From Scopulibacillus daqui (GTDB taxonomy: Bacteria; Bacillota; Bacilli; Bacillales; Sporolactobacillaceae): a stretch of 64,000 bases of DNA. The notes under the pieces are model-generated. The model was not told where the DNA came from, ran no database searches, and worked only from the letters and a program-made list of their open reading frames with translations. Each line of letters starts with the position of its first letter. The stretch's first letter is position 1. Both the position numbers and the translations under genes were made by a program. The DNA is taken from contig NZ_JAFBER010000012.1 of the NCBI RefSeq assembly GCF_016908855.1, positions 1 to 64,000 on the forward strand, written 5' to 3'. Shown here one piece after another: positions 29,914 through 42,005 of the stretch.

Positions 29914-29940
29914 AAATACCTTGCAATCTGCAAGGTATTT
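29914..29940 (-). terminator. yqeY terminator
   Basis: AAATACCTTGCA and TGCAAGGTATTT pair perfectly across a 3-base loop, with TTTTTT following on the minus strand. It ends rpsU-yqeY and isolates floA. Confidence 0.88.
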
Positions 29941-30384
29941 TTATGATAGCTTATTTTGGACGATTTTGCTGACTTGACTGCCGTCAGCGCGTCCTTTAAT
30001 TTTAGGCATAATGGCGCTCATTACTTTACCCATATCGGCTTTTGATGAGGCGCCGGTCTCTTTAATCGTTTCATCTATAATGTCCTGAAGTTCTTGTTCA
30101 GAAAGCTGTTCAGGCATATATAAATCGATCACAGCAATTTCTTTTTTTATACCATCGACTAAATCTTGGCGTCCTGCATTCTCAAACTCTTGGAGGGAGT
30201 CTTTCCTCTGTTTGAGTTCTCGGGATAAGACAGTTAACGCTTCGTCTTCCGATAGTTCCTTTCCGAGCTTGATCGATTCATTTTGCAGCGATGACTTGAT
30301 CATGCGAATAACGGATAATTTGACTTTATCCTTATCTTTCATCGCCTGCTTCATATCTTCAGTAAGACGATCAACAAAGCTCAT
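29941..30384 (-). CDS. yqeY: GatB/YqeY domain protein
   Basis: This 147-residue protein is made of the helical GatB/YqeY domain alone: [28 protein letters not shown] near the start, [17 protein letters not shown] and [20 protein letters not shown]. It resembles the tRNA-binding tail of amidotransferase subunit GatB, but its own role is unclear. The start at 30384 is 6-7 bases from GGAAGG. It follows rpsU by 13 bases, as in most Firmicutes. Confidence 0.94.
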   Translation of the reverse strand: MSFVDRLTEDMKQAMKDKDKVKLSVIRMIKSSLQNESIKLGKELSEDEALTVLSRELKQRKDSLQEFENAGRQDLVDGIKKEIAVIDLYMPEQLSEQELQDIIDETIKETGASSKADMGKVMSAIMPKIKGRADGSQVSKIVQNKLS

Positions 30385-30397
30385 CAGAACACCCTTC

Positions 30398-30574
30398 CTA
30401 GAACTTACGTTTCTTGCGTGCCGCCTCAGATTTTTTCTTACGGCGAACACTTGGCTTTTCATAATGCTTGCGTTTTTTTACTTCTGCTAATGTACCGGAT
30501 TTAGACACAGAACGTTTAAAACGGCGAAGCGCGTCTTCAATAGATTCATTCTTGCGTACTTTAGTTTCAACCAT
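30398..30574 (-). CDS. rpsU: 30S ribosomal protein S21
   Basis: The 58-residue basic protein starts [20 protein letters not shown] and ends in an Arg/Lys-rich tail ([15 protein letters not shown]), the pattern of bS21. The start at 30574 has GGAGGGA upstream; the seven-residue longer frame is not supported. It pairs with yqeY. The yqeW gene found near here in B. subtilis is absent. Confidence 0.97.
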   Translation of the reverse strand: MVETKVRKNESIEDALRRFKRSVSKSGTLAEVKKRKHYEKPSVRRKKKSEAARKKRKF

Positions 30575-30671
30575 CTTGTGTTTCCCTCCCTCCAAATCGC
30601 ACCGCTAAGGGACATAAATATCATGTCTTTTGTAATTATATACGAATAGCAATAATTGGTCAACTTCCGCT

Positions 30672-32027
30672 TTATAAACTAGCCGCTGTTTTTTGGTCGG
30701 CTTCAATGACTCTGACAAATTGTCCTTCATTATAAGGATAGCCCGCTTTAGTGATCTTAACGCGAACCAGCTTTCCTTCCATATCTGGAGCTGCAGGAAA
30801 TTTCACTTTAAGATAATTATCTGTATAACCGACATAATAACCTGTCGATGGGTCTTTTTTATACGGCTCTTCTGGAATAACTTCTAATACCTCATTTTCA
30901 TATTTTGAAGCATATTCTTTCGCTAATTGATTTGAAAGGGAGATCAGCCGTGTAACACGCTCATGTTTGACATCATCCGGAACTTGGTTGTCCATGCGTG
31001 CTGCCGGTGTGCCTGTTCGCTGCGAATAAGGGAAAACGTGAAGCTCAGCAAATTTGAGATCCCTAATAAATTCATAGGTTTCATTAAATTCTTCTTCAGT
31101 TTCTCCCGGAAATCCGACAATGACATCAGATGTTAAAGCAAAATCAGGCAATGCACGACGCAGATTATTAATTTTTTCAGCGAAAAATTCTGCAGTATAC
31201 TTTCTTCTCATCCTCTTCAGGACAGAATTAGACCCAGATTGCAGCGGAATGTGCAAATGACGGGCAACGATATTGGATTTATCAATGACTTCAATCACTT
31301 CATCAGTGACTTGACTGGCTTCAATTGATGAGATTCTAATCCTGTTAATCCCGTTAACTTTAGCTTCAAGATCACGTAAAAGCTGAGCAAAATTGTAGTC
31401 TTTCATATCTTCACCGTATCCGGCAGTATGAATGCCCGTTAATACAATCTCTTTATAGCCTGCATCGACAAGTTTTTGCGCTTGTGCAATCACAGACTCC
31501 GGTTTCCGGGATCTTAGAAGCCCCCTTGCCCAAGGAATAATACAGAAAGTGCAGAAGTTGTTGCATCCTTCTTGAATTTTAAGGGATGCCCTGGTTCTAT
31601 CAGTAAAAGCAGGTACTTCAAGTTCCTCATAGACACGGGCTTTCATAATATTGCTGACGCCGTTAATCGGTTCTCGTTCTTTTTTATACTGCTCGATATA
31701 TCCAAGCATTTTCTCGCGGTCTTGTGTACCTACAACGATATCGACGCCTGGTATGGCCATGACTTCAGCTGGCGAAGTTTGCGCATAGCATCCCGTGACA
31801 CATATGACGGCGTTTGGGTTCTGACGAATTGCCCGCCGAATCACTTGCCGGCTTTTCTTATCTCCCGTATTCGTAACGGTGCATGTATTGATGACATAAA
31901 CATCAGCTGTGGACTCAAAATCTTTTCGTTCGTAGCCGTTCTTTTGAAACAATTGCCATATAGCTTCCGTTTCATAATGATTGACTTTACAACCTAGTGT
32001 ATGAAAGGCAACAGAAGGCATATTCAT
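30672..32027 (-). CDS. mtaB: tRNA t(6)A37 methylthiotransferase MtaB
   Basis: The 451-residue radical-SAM enzyme adds a methylthio group to t6A37 in tRNAs reading ANN codons. It has the N-terminal cluster cysteines (TLGCKVN, INTCTVTN, TGCYAQ), radical SAM CNNFCTFCIIPWARG (about 145-160), and a C-terminal TRAM domain (about 375-440). ATG at 32021 is the likelier start (9 bases from GAGGGG) than 32027. It overlaps rsmE by 4 bases and is last in the dnaJ-prmA-rsmE-mtaB run. Confidence 0.95.
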   Translation of the reverse strand: MNMPSVAFHTLGCKVNHYETEAIWQLFQKNGYERKDFESTADVYVINTCTVTNTGDKKSRQVIRRAIRQNPNAVICVTGCYAQTSPAEVMAIPGVDIVVGTQDREKMLGYIEQYKKEREPINGVSNIMKARVYEELEVPAFTDRTRASLKIQEGCNNFCTFCIIPWARGLLRSRKPESVIAQAQKLVDAGYKEIVLTGIHTAGYGEDMKDYNFAQLLRDLEAKVNGINRIRISSIEASQVTDEVIEVIDKSNIVARHLHIPLQSGSNSVLKRMRRKYTAEFFAEKINNLRRALPDFALTSDVIVGFPGETEEEFNETYEFIRDLKFAELHVFPYSQRTGTPAARMDNQVPDDVKHERVTRLISLSNQLAKEYASKYENEVLEVIPEEPYKKDPSTGYYVGYTDNYLKVKFPAAPDMEGKLVRVKITKAGYPYNEGQFVRVIEADQKTAASL

Positions 32028-32785
32028 TCACCCCTCTTCAATAATTCAAAGTGATAGGAAGCAGCTGATAAAACATAGAGCGGCGCTGTCTCAGTCCTTA
32101 AAATTCGATTGCCTAATCCGCAGGAAGTAAACCCCGCTTGCTCGAGTTTTTGAACTTCCTCCGGAGAAAAGCCGCCTTCTGGACCAATAACCGCTATAAG
32201 TCTTTCGTTTGCTTTTATTTCATTTAAAATTTTTGGGAGAGCATGCTGCTCTCCAGCTTTTGCTGTTTCTTCATATGCAACAATTTTTTTATGGTAGTGA
32301 TCACTCATTTTAATAAGCTGATCTATAGATACGGGTCTCCCGATTTCCGGTATATACGTTCGATGGGACTGCTCAGCCGCTTCTTTGGCGATTTTTTTAA
32401 GTCTCGACAGCTTTTTGTCTACCTTATTTACCGCCCACTTACTGATCGACCGTTCTGCTTTAAGAGGAATAAAAGCCCTAGCGCCGCATTCTGTACCTTT
32501 TTGGACGATAAATTCTAGCTTATCACCTTTAGGGAGCCCCTGTACTATCGTGACATGTATCGGAAGCTCTGCATTTTCTTCCAGCTGTTTTTTAATAACG
32601 GCTGTGATACAGTCAGATTCCAGGGATTGTATCTCGCATAAATAAACATTGCCCTCATTGTCAGCACAGATTAAACGATCCCCGGGGTTCATTCTCATCA
32701 CTTTTTGTATATGTTTGGCATCATCAGCCAACAGCGTTATCGTTTGTTCGCTAATTTGCTCCTTATTGACAAAATATCGCTGCAT
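32024..32785 (-). CDS. rsmE: 16S rRNA (uracil(1498)-N3)-methyltransferase RsmE
   Basis: The 253-residue SPOUT-fold enzyme methylates U1498 of 16S rRNA. It has an N-terminal PUA-like region (MQRYFVNKE to about 70) and the SPOUT domain with VQGLPKGDKLEFIVQKGTECG, RLIAVIGPEGGFSPEEV (about 193-209) and LGNRILRTETAPLYVLSA knot. It lies between prmA and mtaB in the heat-shock operon extension, the usual Bacillus arrangement. Confidence 0.96.
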   Translation of the reverse strand: MQRYFVNKEQISEQTITLLADDAKHIQKVMRMNPGDRLICADNEGNVYLCEIQSLESDCITAVIKKQLEENAELPIHVTIVQGLPKGDKLEFIVQKGTECGARAFIPLKAERSISKWAVNKVDKKLSRLKKIAKEAAEQSHRTYIPEIGRPVSIDQLIKMSDHYHKKIVAYEETAKAGEQHALPKILNEIKANERLIAVIGPEGGFSPEEVQKLEQAGFTSCGLGNRILRTETAPLYVLSAASYHFELLKRGE

Positions 32786-32800
32786 TCTTTTCGTTCTCCG

Positions 32801-33751
32801 TTAAGCTTTTTTTGCGATAATCGCTACCCAGTCTTCTTGCTCTAAGATTTCAAAAATCATAAACCCGGATGACTTTAATTTCTCTATGACCTCATATTTT
32901 TTATTTTTAATGATGCCGGATGTAATAAAATAACCATCTGAACTGATTACCTTTGCTGCATCATCTGATAATCGGACCACGATTTCAGCTAGCAAGTTGG
33001 CAACAATCACACGAGGTGCCGGGCCTTGATAATGATCAAGCAGATTATTCTGTTTGACCGTCACTTTGTCATTGACTTTGTTGAGCTTTATATTGATTCT
33101 AGCGGACTGCACGGCAACATCATCCAAGTCGAAAGCAAAGACTGACTCCGCGCCGAGTTTGGCCGCTGCTATGCTCAATACACCCGTTCCTGTTCCTACG
33201 TCAATAACTTTATCTCCACGTTTAAGGACTTTTTCTAGAGCTTGGATACATAAAATAGTCGTTGGATGTGTTCCAGTCCCAAAAGCCATTCCTGGATCAA
33301 GTTCAATAACTAGTTCGTTTTTACTATTCGGTTTATATTCTTCCCATGTCGGGGTTATTGTAATACGTTTTGTTATTCTAACAGGTTTATAGTATTTTTT
33401 CCATGCGGTAGCCCATTCTTCCTCATTAACTTCGCTGATTGTTATCGTATTTTCGCCTAGGTCAATCTGGTGTGTGATAAGATTATTAATCGCTTCTTTG
33501 ATTCCGTCAACAGTCTCGCCTAAAAAGCTATTAACAGGCAGGTAAGCTTTGACCAAGACACCTTCCATAGGATAATCATCCGGATTAAGATCATAGATTT
33601 CACCATAGACGCTCGACCAATCCTTTTGAAGGTCTGTAGGGTCTTCAATAACAACACCGCTTGATCCAGCTTCATGTAAAATATTAGCGATTGGCTCAAC
33701 TGCCTCTTGGGTTGTGTGAATACAAATTTCCGACCATTTCAACTCCATCAA
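32801..33751 (-). CDS. prmA: Ribosomal protein L11 methyltransferase
   Basis: The 316-residue protein trimethylates ribosomal protein L11. It has the N-terminal substrate-recognition domain (about 1-110) and a SAM-binding domain with [36 protein letters not shown] (about 184-203) and [10 protein letters not shown]. It is 12 bases downstream of dnaJ. Confidence 0.96.
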   Translation of the reverse strand: MMELKWSEICIHTTQEAVEPIANILHEAGSSGVVIEDPTDLQKDWSSVYGEIYDLNPDDYPMEGVLVKAYLPVNSFLGETVDGIKEAINNLITHQIDLGENTITISEVNEEEWATAWKKYYKPVRITKRITITPTWEEYKPNSKNELVIELDPGMAFGTGTHPTTILCIQALEKVLKRGDKVIDVGTGTGVLSIAAAKLGAESVFAFDLDDVAVQSARINIKLNKVNDKVTVKQNNLLDHYQGPAPRVIVANLLAEIVVRLSDDAAKVISSDGYFITSGIIKNKKYEVIEKLKSSGFMIFEILEQEDWVAIIAKKA

Positions 33752-33763
33752 GCTCCATTTCTT

Positions 33764-34894
33764 TTAATCGGATTTAAAAGCGCGTTTGACCTTTGAAAAG
33801 AAGTTTTCATTTTGTTCATCATTAATAGGTTTTCCGCTAATTTCCGCTAATTCTTTATATAATTCTCTTTCCCGTTCAGAAAGATTTTTCGGTGTGATGA
33901 CGCGTACGGTTACATGCTGATCACCTTGGCCATATCCGCGGACATTTTTGATGCCTTTTCCTTTCAATCGGAATTTTGTTCCGGTTTGTGTGCCAGCAGG
34001 TATTTTCAGTTTGACCTTCCCATATAATGTTGGAACTTCAATTTCATCGCCCAAAGTGACTTGAGCAAAATTAAGAGGCACTTCACAATAGACGTCGTCT
34101 CCCATGCGCTCAAAAAATTTATGAGGCTTAACATTAAAGACAACATAAAGATCTCCAGGCGGTCCGCCGTTAATCCCTGCTTCTCCTTGGCCTGATAAGC
34201 GGACTTGCTGCCCATCATCAACGCCTGCAGGTATTTTCACATGGATTTTCTTTTGTTTTTTCACACGGCCGCTGCCGCCGCATGTCGTACATTTATCTTT
34301 AATAAATTTCCCTGTACCTTGACAATAATGACATACACGCCTGTTCACAACTTTGCCAAAAGGTGTGCTTTGTTCAACATTAATTTGACCAGCCCCTTGG
34401 CAGTGCGGGCATGTTTCCGGTTTGCTACCAGGCTTCGCGCCTGATCCTTTACAAGTGCCGCATGATTCTTCCCGAGGTATTTGAATGTCTGTTTCTTTGC
34501 CAAAGGCAGCCTCTTCAAAGGTTATTGTCATTGTATACTGCAGATCAGCACCTTGTTTTGGCGCATTAGGATCGCGCCTGCGCCCGCCGCCGCCGAAAAA
34601 CATATCAAAAATATCTCCAAAACCGCCAAAATCGCCGGCGCCGAAGCCTTGGGCGCCTCCAAAGCCTGCTTGATTAGGGTCTGTATGTCCAAATTGATCG
34701 TAATGGGCTTTCTTTTGAGGATCGCTTAATGTTTCATAAGCCTCTTTAACCTCTTTAAACTTCTCAGGGGCATCAGGATCTTTATTAACATCAGGATGGT
34801 ATTTCCGAGCAAGCTTCCTATAAGCTTTCTTTATCTCATCCTTAGATGCATTTCGGTCCACCCCGAGTACTTCATAATAATCCCGTTTACTCAT
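33764..34894 (-). CDS. dnaJ: Chaperone DnaJ (Hsp40)
   Basis: The 376-residue co-chaperone stimulates DnaK ATPase and delivers substrate. J domain about 4-70 with HPD; Gly/Phe-rich linker about 74-105; four CxxCxGxG zinc motifs ([32 protein letters not shown]; about 147-205), then the C-terminal substrate-binding domains. The start at 34894 follows GGGAGTGA. A terminator-like hairpin lies between dnaK and dnaJ, so some of its expression may be separate. Confidence 0.98.
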   Translation of the reverse strand: MSKRDYYEVLGVDRNASKDEIKKAYRKLARKYHPDVNKDPDAPEKFKEVKEAYETLSDPQKKAHYDQFGHTDPNQAGFGGAQGFGAGDFGGFGDIFDMFFGGGGRRRDPNAPKQGADLQYTMTITFEEAAFGKETDIQIPREESCGTCKGSGAKPGSKPETCPHCQGAGQINVEQSTPFGKVVNRRVCHYCQGTGKFIKDKCTTCGGSGRVKKQKKIHVKIPAGVDDGQQVRLSGQGEAGINGGPPGDLYVVFNVKPHKFFERMGDDVYCEVPLNFAQVTLGDEIEVPTLYGKVKLKIPAGTQTGTKFRLKGKGIKNVRGYGQGDQHVTVRVITPKNLSERERELYKELAEISGKPINDEQNENFFSKVKRAFKSD

Positions 34895-35050
34895 GAAATC
34901 ACTCCCGAATGACATCACATAGATTAAATCATATCACCATTGCAATTAAAGAAGCAAGCCAATAATTTAATTGTAAGCCGTTTAAATTTACCAATAATAA
35001 AATATTTAATTGAATCGTTATAAGTGCTTCCGGACATCTTCTTTAATGGA

Positions 35051-35089
35051 AAAAGTCAAAGCCAAGACCTATGTCCAGCTTTGACTTTT
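35051..35089 (-). terminator. Terminator-like hairpin between dnaK and dnaJ
   Basis: AAAAGTCAAAGC and GCTTTGACTTTT pair perfectly around a 15-base loop, with an A/T run after it on the minus strand (CCATTAAAG, so the T tract is formed mostly by the arm). It would reduce read-through from dnaK into dnaJ. The rest of the 216-base gap shows no other feature. Confidence 0.65.
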
Positions 35090-35110
35090 CAATTAAATCG
35101 CTAATGTTGA

Positions 35111-36955
<1,845 letters not shown>

Positions 36956-37029
36956 CTAAACATTCTATGTAAGTTTGTACCTAAACATGGAACCAATATT
37001 GCTTTGATTCTATCCAGCTGTATGATACT

Positions 37030-37671
37030 TTAAGAGCTCACTTTTACCATTGCAGGCCGAACAACCCGATCATTTAATGTAAAACCGGCTTGCAAGACTT
37101 CAACGACAGTATTTTCGTCATATTCATCATGTTCAACTTGCATAACGGCTTGGTGCATGTGAGGATCAAACGGTTTGCCGACAGCCTCAATTTCTTTAAC
37201 GCCTTCTTTTTCTAATGCAGCTGTTAATTGGCGGTAAACCATTTCCATGCCTTTCTTAAGAGAGCCGGCTTCCTCAGATTCTGTCTTCACATCTAACGCC
37301 CTTTTAAAGTTATCTAGTACCGGAAGAATTTCTTCCACCAAACTTTGTGCCCGGAACTTTCTTTCTTTGATTTTTTCTTCATTGGTACGCCGTTTATAAT
37401 TTTCATAATCGGCTTGAACTCTTAGCAGACGGTTTTTTAATTCTTCTTGCTCTTTTTTAAACTGTTCAATTTCTTCTTCTTTAACTTTAAGAATGTCTGC
37501 TTCATTGTCTTCTGTCTGTTCAGTGTGTTCTTCCTCAGCTGAATTTGAATCAGCCGTCTCTTTATTATCTAATTGTTCATTGTCTTGATTTTCATGATTT
37601 AGTTCTTCAGCTTGCTCTTCTTGTTCATGCTCTAAATTTTTTTCCTTCTCTTTTGCTTTAAATTTTGTCAT
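37030..37671 (-). CDS. grpE: Nucleotide exchange factor GrpE
   Basis: The 213-residue protein has a long acidic, disordered N-terminus (residues 1-70, Glu/Asn/Gln rich), a coiled coil (about 70-130 with QADYENYKRRTNEEKIK) and a C-terminal beta domain with VKEIEAVGKPFDPHMHQAV and TVVEVLQAGFTLNDRVVRPAMVKVS. It releases ADP from DnaK. It follows hrcA after a short hairpin. Confidence 0.97.
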   Translation of the reverse strand: MTKFKAKEKEKNLEHEQEEQAEELNHENQDNEQLDNKETADSNSAEEEHTEQTEDNEADILKVKEEEIEQFKKEQEELKNRLLRVQADYENYKRRTNEEKIKERKFRAQSLVEEILPVLDNFKRALDVKTESEEAGSLKKGMEMVYRQLTAALEKEGVKEIEAVGKPFDPHMHQAVMQVEHDEYDENTVVEVLQAGFTLNDRVVRPAMVKVSS

Positions 37672-37710
37672 TTAGACTCACCTCCTGATATATTCTACCC
37701 ATTACAAAGG

Positions 37711-37730
37711 GTGGAAGATAACTCTTCCAC
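37711..37730 (-). other. Hairpin between hrcA and grpE, possible mRNA processing/stability element
   Basis: GTGGAAGA and TCTTCCAC form an 8-bp perfect stem with a 4-base loop, without a T run. In B. subtilis the dnaK operon mRNA is cut between hrcA and grpE beside a stem-loop that stabilises the downstream part; this hairpin is at the matching place. The role here is inferred. Confidence 0.5.
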
Positions 37731-37747
37731 TCATTTTAAAGAATGCA

Positions 37748-38770
37748 TTAATACAGCTCTGTTAATAAATGAGTCAATTTTCTAGAGATAACTTCCATTA
37801 ATGTAATAACACGGGGATAAGCCATTCTCGTCGGACCGATCACCGCTACAGTCCCCATATGTTCACCGCCCATTGAGTAACTTGCTGTAATAACGCTGCA
37901 GTCTTTGATAGCTACCAAATTGTTCTCATGCCCAATTTTTATATTAATGCCGCTAGATGGTGAACGGAGCAATTCGTAAATAGTTTCTTTTTCTTCTAAA
38001 GCGTTTAAAAGCGGTAAAAATTTATCGACATCCCGAAACTCAGGTTGAGCTAATATATTATTTTTGCCGCCGTAATAAATTTGATCTAATGGATGATAGC
38101 TTAAGGCCTCGTCTAGAATTGACAATATTTGTTCGTAATTTTCGATGTGCTTATTCAGCACTTTCTTAATTTCTTTTTCAATTTTTGTTTTCAATTGAAA
38201 AACGGGCACATTTTTTAATTTTTGATTCAAAATATTAATGAGCTTTTCAATATCTCGAGCTGATACTTTCTTTGGCAATGAGATCGTCCGGCTTTCGACA
38301 TGACCTGTATCCGTAACGATTATCATGATCGCTTTTTCAGCGTTTAATTGAATGATTTGGATATGCTTCAACTTTGTATCATTTAATTCCGGGCCCATCG
38401 CTATCGCGGTGTAATTGGTAAAATCGGACATAATCTTTGCTGTTTCCTGAATGACTTTTTCAACCTCATAATACATGTCCGTAAATGCTTTTTTGATGCT
38501 TTGCATTTCCCGAGCCGTTAAAAGCACCGGTGATACAAGATGGTCAACATAGAAGCGATAGCCTTTTTCAGAAGGAATGCGCCCCGAAGAAGTGTGGGTT
38601 TTTTCCAAAAAACCCATTTCTTCAAGATCCGCTAAATCATTCCTGATTGTGGCCGGACTATAATTAACATCTTCGCGCTTGGCTATTGCGCGAGAGCCAA
38701 CAGGTTCTGCAGTGCTAATATAATCGTCAACGAGAGCCCTAAGTAAAAACAGTTGACGTTCTGTTAACAT
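37748..38770 (-). CDS. hrcA: Heat-inducible transcription repressor HrcA
   Basis: The 340-residue repressor binds CIRCE operators. It has an N-terminal winged helix (about 1-75: MLTERQLFLLRALVDDYI, SRAIAKREDVNYSPATIRNDLADLEEMGFL) and a GAF-like dimerisation domain with C-terminal GPTRMAYPRVI. The start at 38770 is 6 bases from GAGGTG. A perfect CIRCE lies 14 bases upstream of its start, so it controls itself and grpE-dnaK-dnaJ. Confidence 0.97.
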   Translation of the reverse strand: MLTERQLFLLRALVDDYISTAEPVGSRAIAKREDVNYSPATIRNDLADLEEMGFLEKTHTSSGRIPSEKGYRFYVDHLVSPVLLTAREMQSIKKAFTDMYYEVEKVIQETAKIMSDFTNYTAIAMGPELNDTKLKHIQIIQLNAEKAIMIIVTDTGHVESRTISLPKKVSARDIEKLINILNQKLKNVPVFQLKTKIEKEIKKVLNKHIENYEQILSILDEALSYHPLDQIYYGGKNNILAQPEFRDVDKFLPLLNALEEKETIYELLRSPSSGINIKIGHENNLVAIKDCSVITASYSMGGEHMGTVAVIGPTRMAYPRVITLMEVISRKLTHLLTELY

Positions 38771-38784
38771 CCCCATCACCTCTG

Positions 38785-38811
38785 TTAGCACTCTGGTTTA
38801 ATGAGTGCTAA
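38785..38811 (-). promoter_or_regulatory. CIRCE operator
   Basis: TTAGCACTC and GAGTGCTAA form the exact 9-9-9 CIRCE inverted repeat with a 9-base spacer. It overlaps the transcript start region downstream of the promoter at 38823-38851. HrcA binding here should repress the dnaK operon at low temperature. No second CIRCE is seen elsewhere in the operon. Confidence 0.96.
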
Positions 38812-38822
38812 TTCTACTCTAA

Positions 38823-38851
38823 AATTTATCAATGATTAGGTGATTTGTCAA
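38823..38851 (-). promoter_or_regulatory. Sigma-A promoter of the hrcA-dnaK operon
   Basis: On the minus strand TTGACA (38846-38851), a 17-base spacer, then TAAATT (38823-38828). The CIRCE element starts about 12 bases downstream of the -10 box, the usual arrangement. Confidence 0.85.
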
Positions 38852-38859
38852 CGCATCCG

Positions 38860-39999
38860 CTAAGCCAAGAATGCTTCAAACACACTATTTCCTAAAAAGA
38901 CGCCTTTCCGGGTTAAAGCAATTTTCTCCTCATCTTCATATAATAAACCTTGCTGCTTTAACCGCTCAATTTCTTCACCGTAGAGATCATTTATTTGACA
39001 GTGAAATTTTTCATAAAATCTTTTCTTTTTTACCCCTGATAATTTTCTGAGCCCTAAAAATAGCTCCTCTTCTATTTTCTCTTTCCGGGTTACTGTATGC
39101 GAAGCAAATTGCCCGCTGCCTGTCTCCTCAACAAGCTGGATGTAATTTTTTACCGGACCCGCATTGACGACACGGCTATTTTGGACGTAACCGTGTGATC
39201 CTGCACCGAAGCCGAAGTATTGTTCATTGCTCCAATATAATAAGTTATGCCGGCTTTCAAAGCCTTTTTTGGCAAAATTGCTGATCTCATAATGTATATA
39301 TCCGTGTTTGTCTAATTCGGATATGACCAATTCATACATATTTGCTTCTACATCCTGCCCGGGAAGATGCAGTTTGCCCTTTTTCATTCGATTATAAAAA
39401 ATCGTCTTCGGCTCGACTTGCAATGAATAAATAGAGATGTGATCAGGCTCAAGGATCATTGCCTTTTCAATCGATTCTTTTAACATCTTTTCAGTTTGGT
39501 TAGGCAAGCCAAACATTAAGTCGATAGATATATTATCAAAGCCCGAAAGCCTCGCTTCCTGAAAAATATCAATCACATCGTCACAGCTGTGCGGGCGGCC
39601 GATTTCTTTGAGCAGGTCGTTTTGAAAGGTTTGAACTCCCAAACTTAAGCGGGTTACGCCGTAATCTTTCATTAATTTAAACTTTGTTTCATTAAGATTT
39701 TCCGGATTGGCTTCAATGGTATATTCCTTAATTTTAGGTGTTATGAGATGCCGGTCAATGATCTTTAATAGCTTATGAAATTGTTGATTGTCTAATGCAG
39801 TCGGTGTGCCGCCTCCAATAAAGACTGTTTCTAAATCAGACTCCGCGCGCGATAATCCTTCACTGATTTCTTTGTCCAAAGCATTCAAATAATCATCAAC
39901 CGGCTGTTTCTGAATAAAGACTTTATTAAAATCACAATAATAACAAATATGTTCACAAAATGGTATGTGCACATAAGCACCTTTAATCATAGAAATCAC
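38860..39999 (-). CDS. hemW: Heme chaperone HemW (radical SAM, coproporphyrinogen oxidase-like)
   Basis: The 379-residue radical SAM protein has CEHICYYC (CxxxCxxC, about 14-21), the GGGTPTAL motif (about 62-69), SLGVQTFQNDLLKEIGR and a C-terminal HemN domain. HemW family members deliver heme; they lack coproporphyrinogen oxidase activity despite older names. ATG at 39990 (MIKGAYVHIPFC) is the likelier start. It is 5 bases downstream of lepA. Confidence 0.93.
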   Translation of the reverse strand: MISMIKGAYVHIPFCEHICYYCDFNKVFIQKQPVDDYLNALDKEISEGLSRAESDLETVFIGGGTPTALDNQQFHKLLKIIDRHLITPKIKEYTIEANPENLNETKFKLMKDYGVTRLSLGVQTFQNDLLKEIGRPHSCDDVIDIFQEARLSGFDNISIDLMFGLPNQTEKMLKESIEKAMILEPDHISIYSLQVEPKTIFYNRMKKGKLHLPGQDVEANMYELVISELDKHGYIHYEISNFAKKGFESRHNLLYWSNEQYFGFGAGSHGYVQNSRVVNAGPVKNYIQLVEETGSGQFASHTVTRKEKIEEELFLGLRKLSGVKKKRFYEKFHCQINDLYGEEIERLKQQGLLYEDEEKIALTRKGVFLGNSVFEAFLA

Positions 40000-40004
40000 A
40001 GCCT

Positions 40005-41828
40005 TTATTTATCTTGATCCATTCTTAAGACGGCCATAAACGCTTCTTGCGGCACTTCCACTTTTCCGACAGTCTTCATTCGTTTCTTGCCTTCTTTTTG
40101 TTTTTCCAGAAGCTTTCTTTTACGGCTGATATCCCCGCCGTAACATTTAGCAAGAACATTCTTTCTCAGCGCTTTGATGGTTGAGCGCGCGATGACTTTT
40201 TGCCCTAGAGCAGCTTGAACCGGGACTTCAAATTGCTGTCTCGGAATCAATTCCTTTAATTTTTCTACAATTGCTTTGCCTCGTTCATACGCGAAATCGC
40301 GGTGAACAATAACAGATAAAGCATCAACCTTCTCGCCATTGAGAAGAATATCCATTTTAACGAGATTAGAAGGCTTATACCCTAAAAACTCATAATCCAG
40401 TGAGGCATATCCTTTTGTTTGTGATTTTAATTGGTCAAAGAAATCATAAACAATTTCAGATAACGGCAAATGATAAATAACATTGACGCGATTTTCATTA
40501 AGGTAAACCATGTCAATAAAATCACCGCGTTTCTTTTGGCAAAGCTCCATCACTTGACCGACATAATCGTTCGGCGTCATAATGGTTGCTTTCACAAACG
40601 GCTCTTCAATTGTATCAATATCCTTCTTATCAGGCATCTTAGATGGGTTATCGACTTGTTCAATATCGCCGTTTGTGCGTTGAACATGATAAATAACGCT
40701 AGGCGCTGTTGTAATTAAATCGATATTAAATTCCCGCTCAATCCGTTCTTGAATGATTTCCATATGGAGCAAACCTAAAAAGCCGCATCTAAAGCCAAAG
40801 CCAAGGGCATCGGATGTTTCAGGTTCATATTGAAGTGAGGAATCATTTAATTCAAGACGCTCCAAAGCCTCGCGCAAATCATTATATTGACTTGAATCAA
40901 TAGGATAAAGGCCGCAATATACCATCGGGTTCATCCGGCGATAACCCGGCAAAGGCTCATCTGCAGGTTTTTCTGCACTGGTAATGGTATCGCCCACACG
41001 AGTATCACTGACATTTTTAATTGAAGCGGTCAGAAATCCGACATCGCCTACTGTTAATTCGTCTTTTGCAACGGGCTTTGGCGTAAACACACCTAATTCG
41101 GCCACTTCGAATGTTTTGTCAGTAGCCATCATCTTGATTTTATCGCCAACTTTTACAGAACCTTCCACAATCCGTATATACGTAATGACTCCCCTATACG
41201 AATCGTAAACAGAATCGAAAATCAGCGCTTTTAGCGGCGCTTCGGGATCACCGGCAGGGGCCGGCACCTTTTTAACTATTTGCTCGAGAATGTCTCTAAT
41301 GCCTATCCCCGCTTTTGCTGAAGCTAATACAGCATCAGAGGCATCAAGCCCAATAACATCCTCAACTTCTTTTCTTACACGCTCAGGCTCTGCGCTTGGC
41401 AAATCAATTTTATTAATCACCGGAATAATCTCTAAATCATTTTCAATGGCCAAGTAAACATTAGCCAAAGTCTGCGCCTCAATGCCTTGGGCGGCGTCAA
41501 CAATAAGCAGAGCGCCCTCACAAGCGGCAAGGCTTCTGGAAACCTCATAAGAAAAATCGACGTGCCCCGGTGTATCTATCAGATGAAAAATATATTCATT
41601 TCCATCATCAGCTTTATATGTCAATTGGACAGCATTTAATTTTATCGTTATGCCGCGCTCACGCTCTAAATCCATAGCGTCAAGCATTTGTTCCTTCATT
41701 TCTCGCTTAGTCAGCGCAGCCGTCTCCTCTAATATACGATCCGCAAGCGTTGACTTCCCGTGATCTATATGAGCAATAATTGAAAAGTTCCTTATCCGCG
41801 ACTGACGACTCTCATTATTCCTAGACAT
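40005..41828 (-). CDS. lepA: Elongation factor 4 (LepA)
   Basis: The 607-residue translational GTPase back-translocates or helps initiate ribosomes. It has GTPase motifs [10 protein letters not shown] (G1, about 18), RGITI (G2), DTPGHVDF (G3, about 79), NKIDLP (G4, about 133) and SAKAG (G5), then domains II, III and V plus the LepA-specific C-terminus ([21 protein letters not shown]). The start at 41828 follows AGGAGTGA. It lies between hemW and yqxA. Confidence 0.97.
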   Translation of the reverse strand: MSRNNESRQSRIRNFSIIAHIDHGKSTLADRILEETAALTKREMKEQMLDAMDLERERGITIKLNAVQLTYKADDGNEYIFHLIDTPGHVDFSYEVSRSLAACEGALLIVDAAQGIEAQTLANVYLAIENDLEIIPVINKIDLPSAEPERVRKEVEDVIGLDASDAVLASAKAGIGIRDILEQIVKKVPAPAGDPEAPLKALIFDSVYDSYRGVITYIRIVEGSVKVGDKIKMMATDKTFEVAELGVFTPKPVAKDELTVGDVGFLTASIKNVSDTRVGDTITSAEKPADEPLPGYRRMNPMVYCGLYPIDSSQYNDLREALERLELNDSSLQYEPETSDALGFGFRCGFLGLLHMEIIQERIEREFNIDLITTAPSVIYHVQRTNGDIEQVDNPSKMPDKKDIDTIEEPFVKATIMTPNDYVGQVMELCQKKRGDFIDMVYLNENRVNVIYHLPLSEIVYDFFDQLKSQTKGYASLDYEFLGYKPSNLVKMDILLNGEKVDALSVIVHRDFAYERGKAIVEKLKELIPRQQFEVPVQAALGQKVIARSTIKALRKNVLAKCYGGDISRKRKLLEKQKEGKKRMKTVGKVEVPQEAFMAVLRMDQDK

Positions 41829-41986
41829 ATCACTCACTCCTACCAATATACAAAAACACACTAGATTGATTATAGCAAAAGCAACTACCCGAATAAACAT
41901 CTTTGTTCTCTTTTGCGAACCGGAAACACTTCTTCACCGCGCTTCGGCGAGTAAAACGCTGAAAAAAGCATCCTCTTACAAAAAAA

Positions 41987-42005
41987 GAGACCCGCAAAAG
42001 GCCTC
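41987..42005 (-). terminator. Candidate yqxA terminator
   Basis: On the minus strand GAGGCC pairs with GGGTCTC (one G-U) around a short loop and TTTTTTT follows. It overlaps the yqxA stop. Gap 41829-42003 holds nothing else obvious. Confidence 0.55.
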
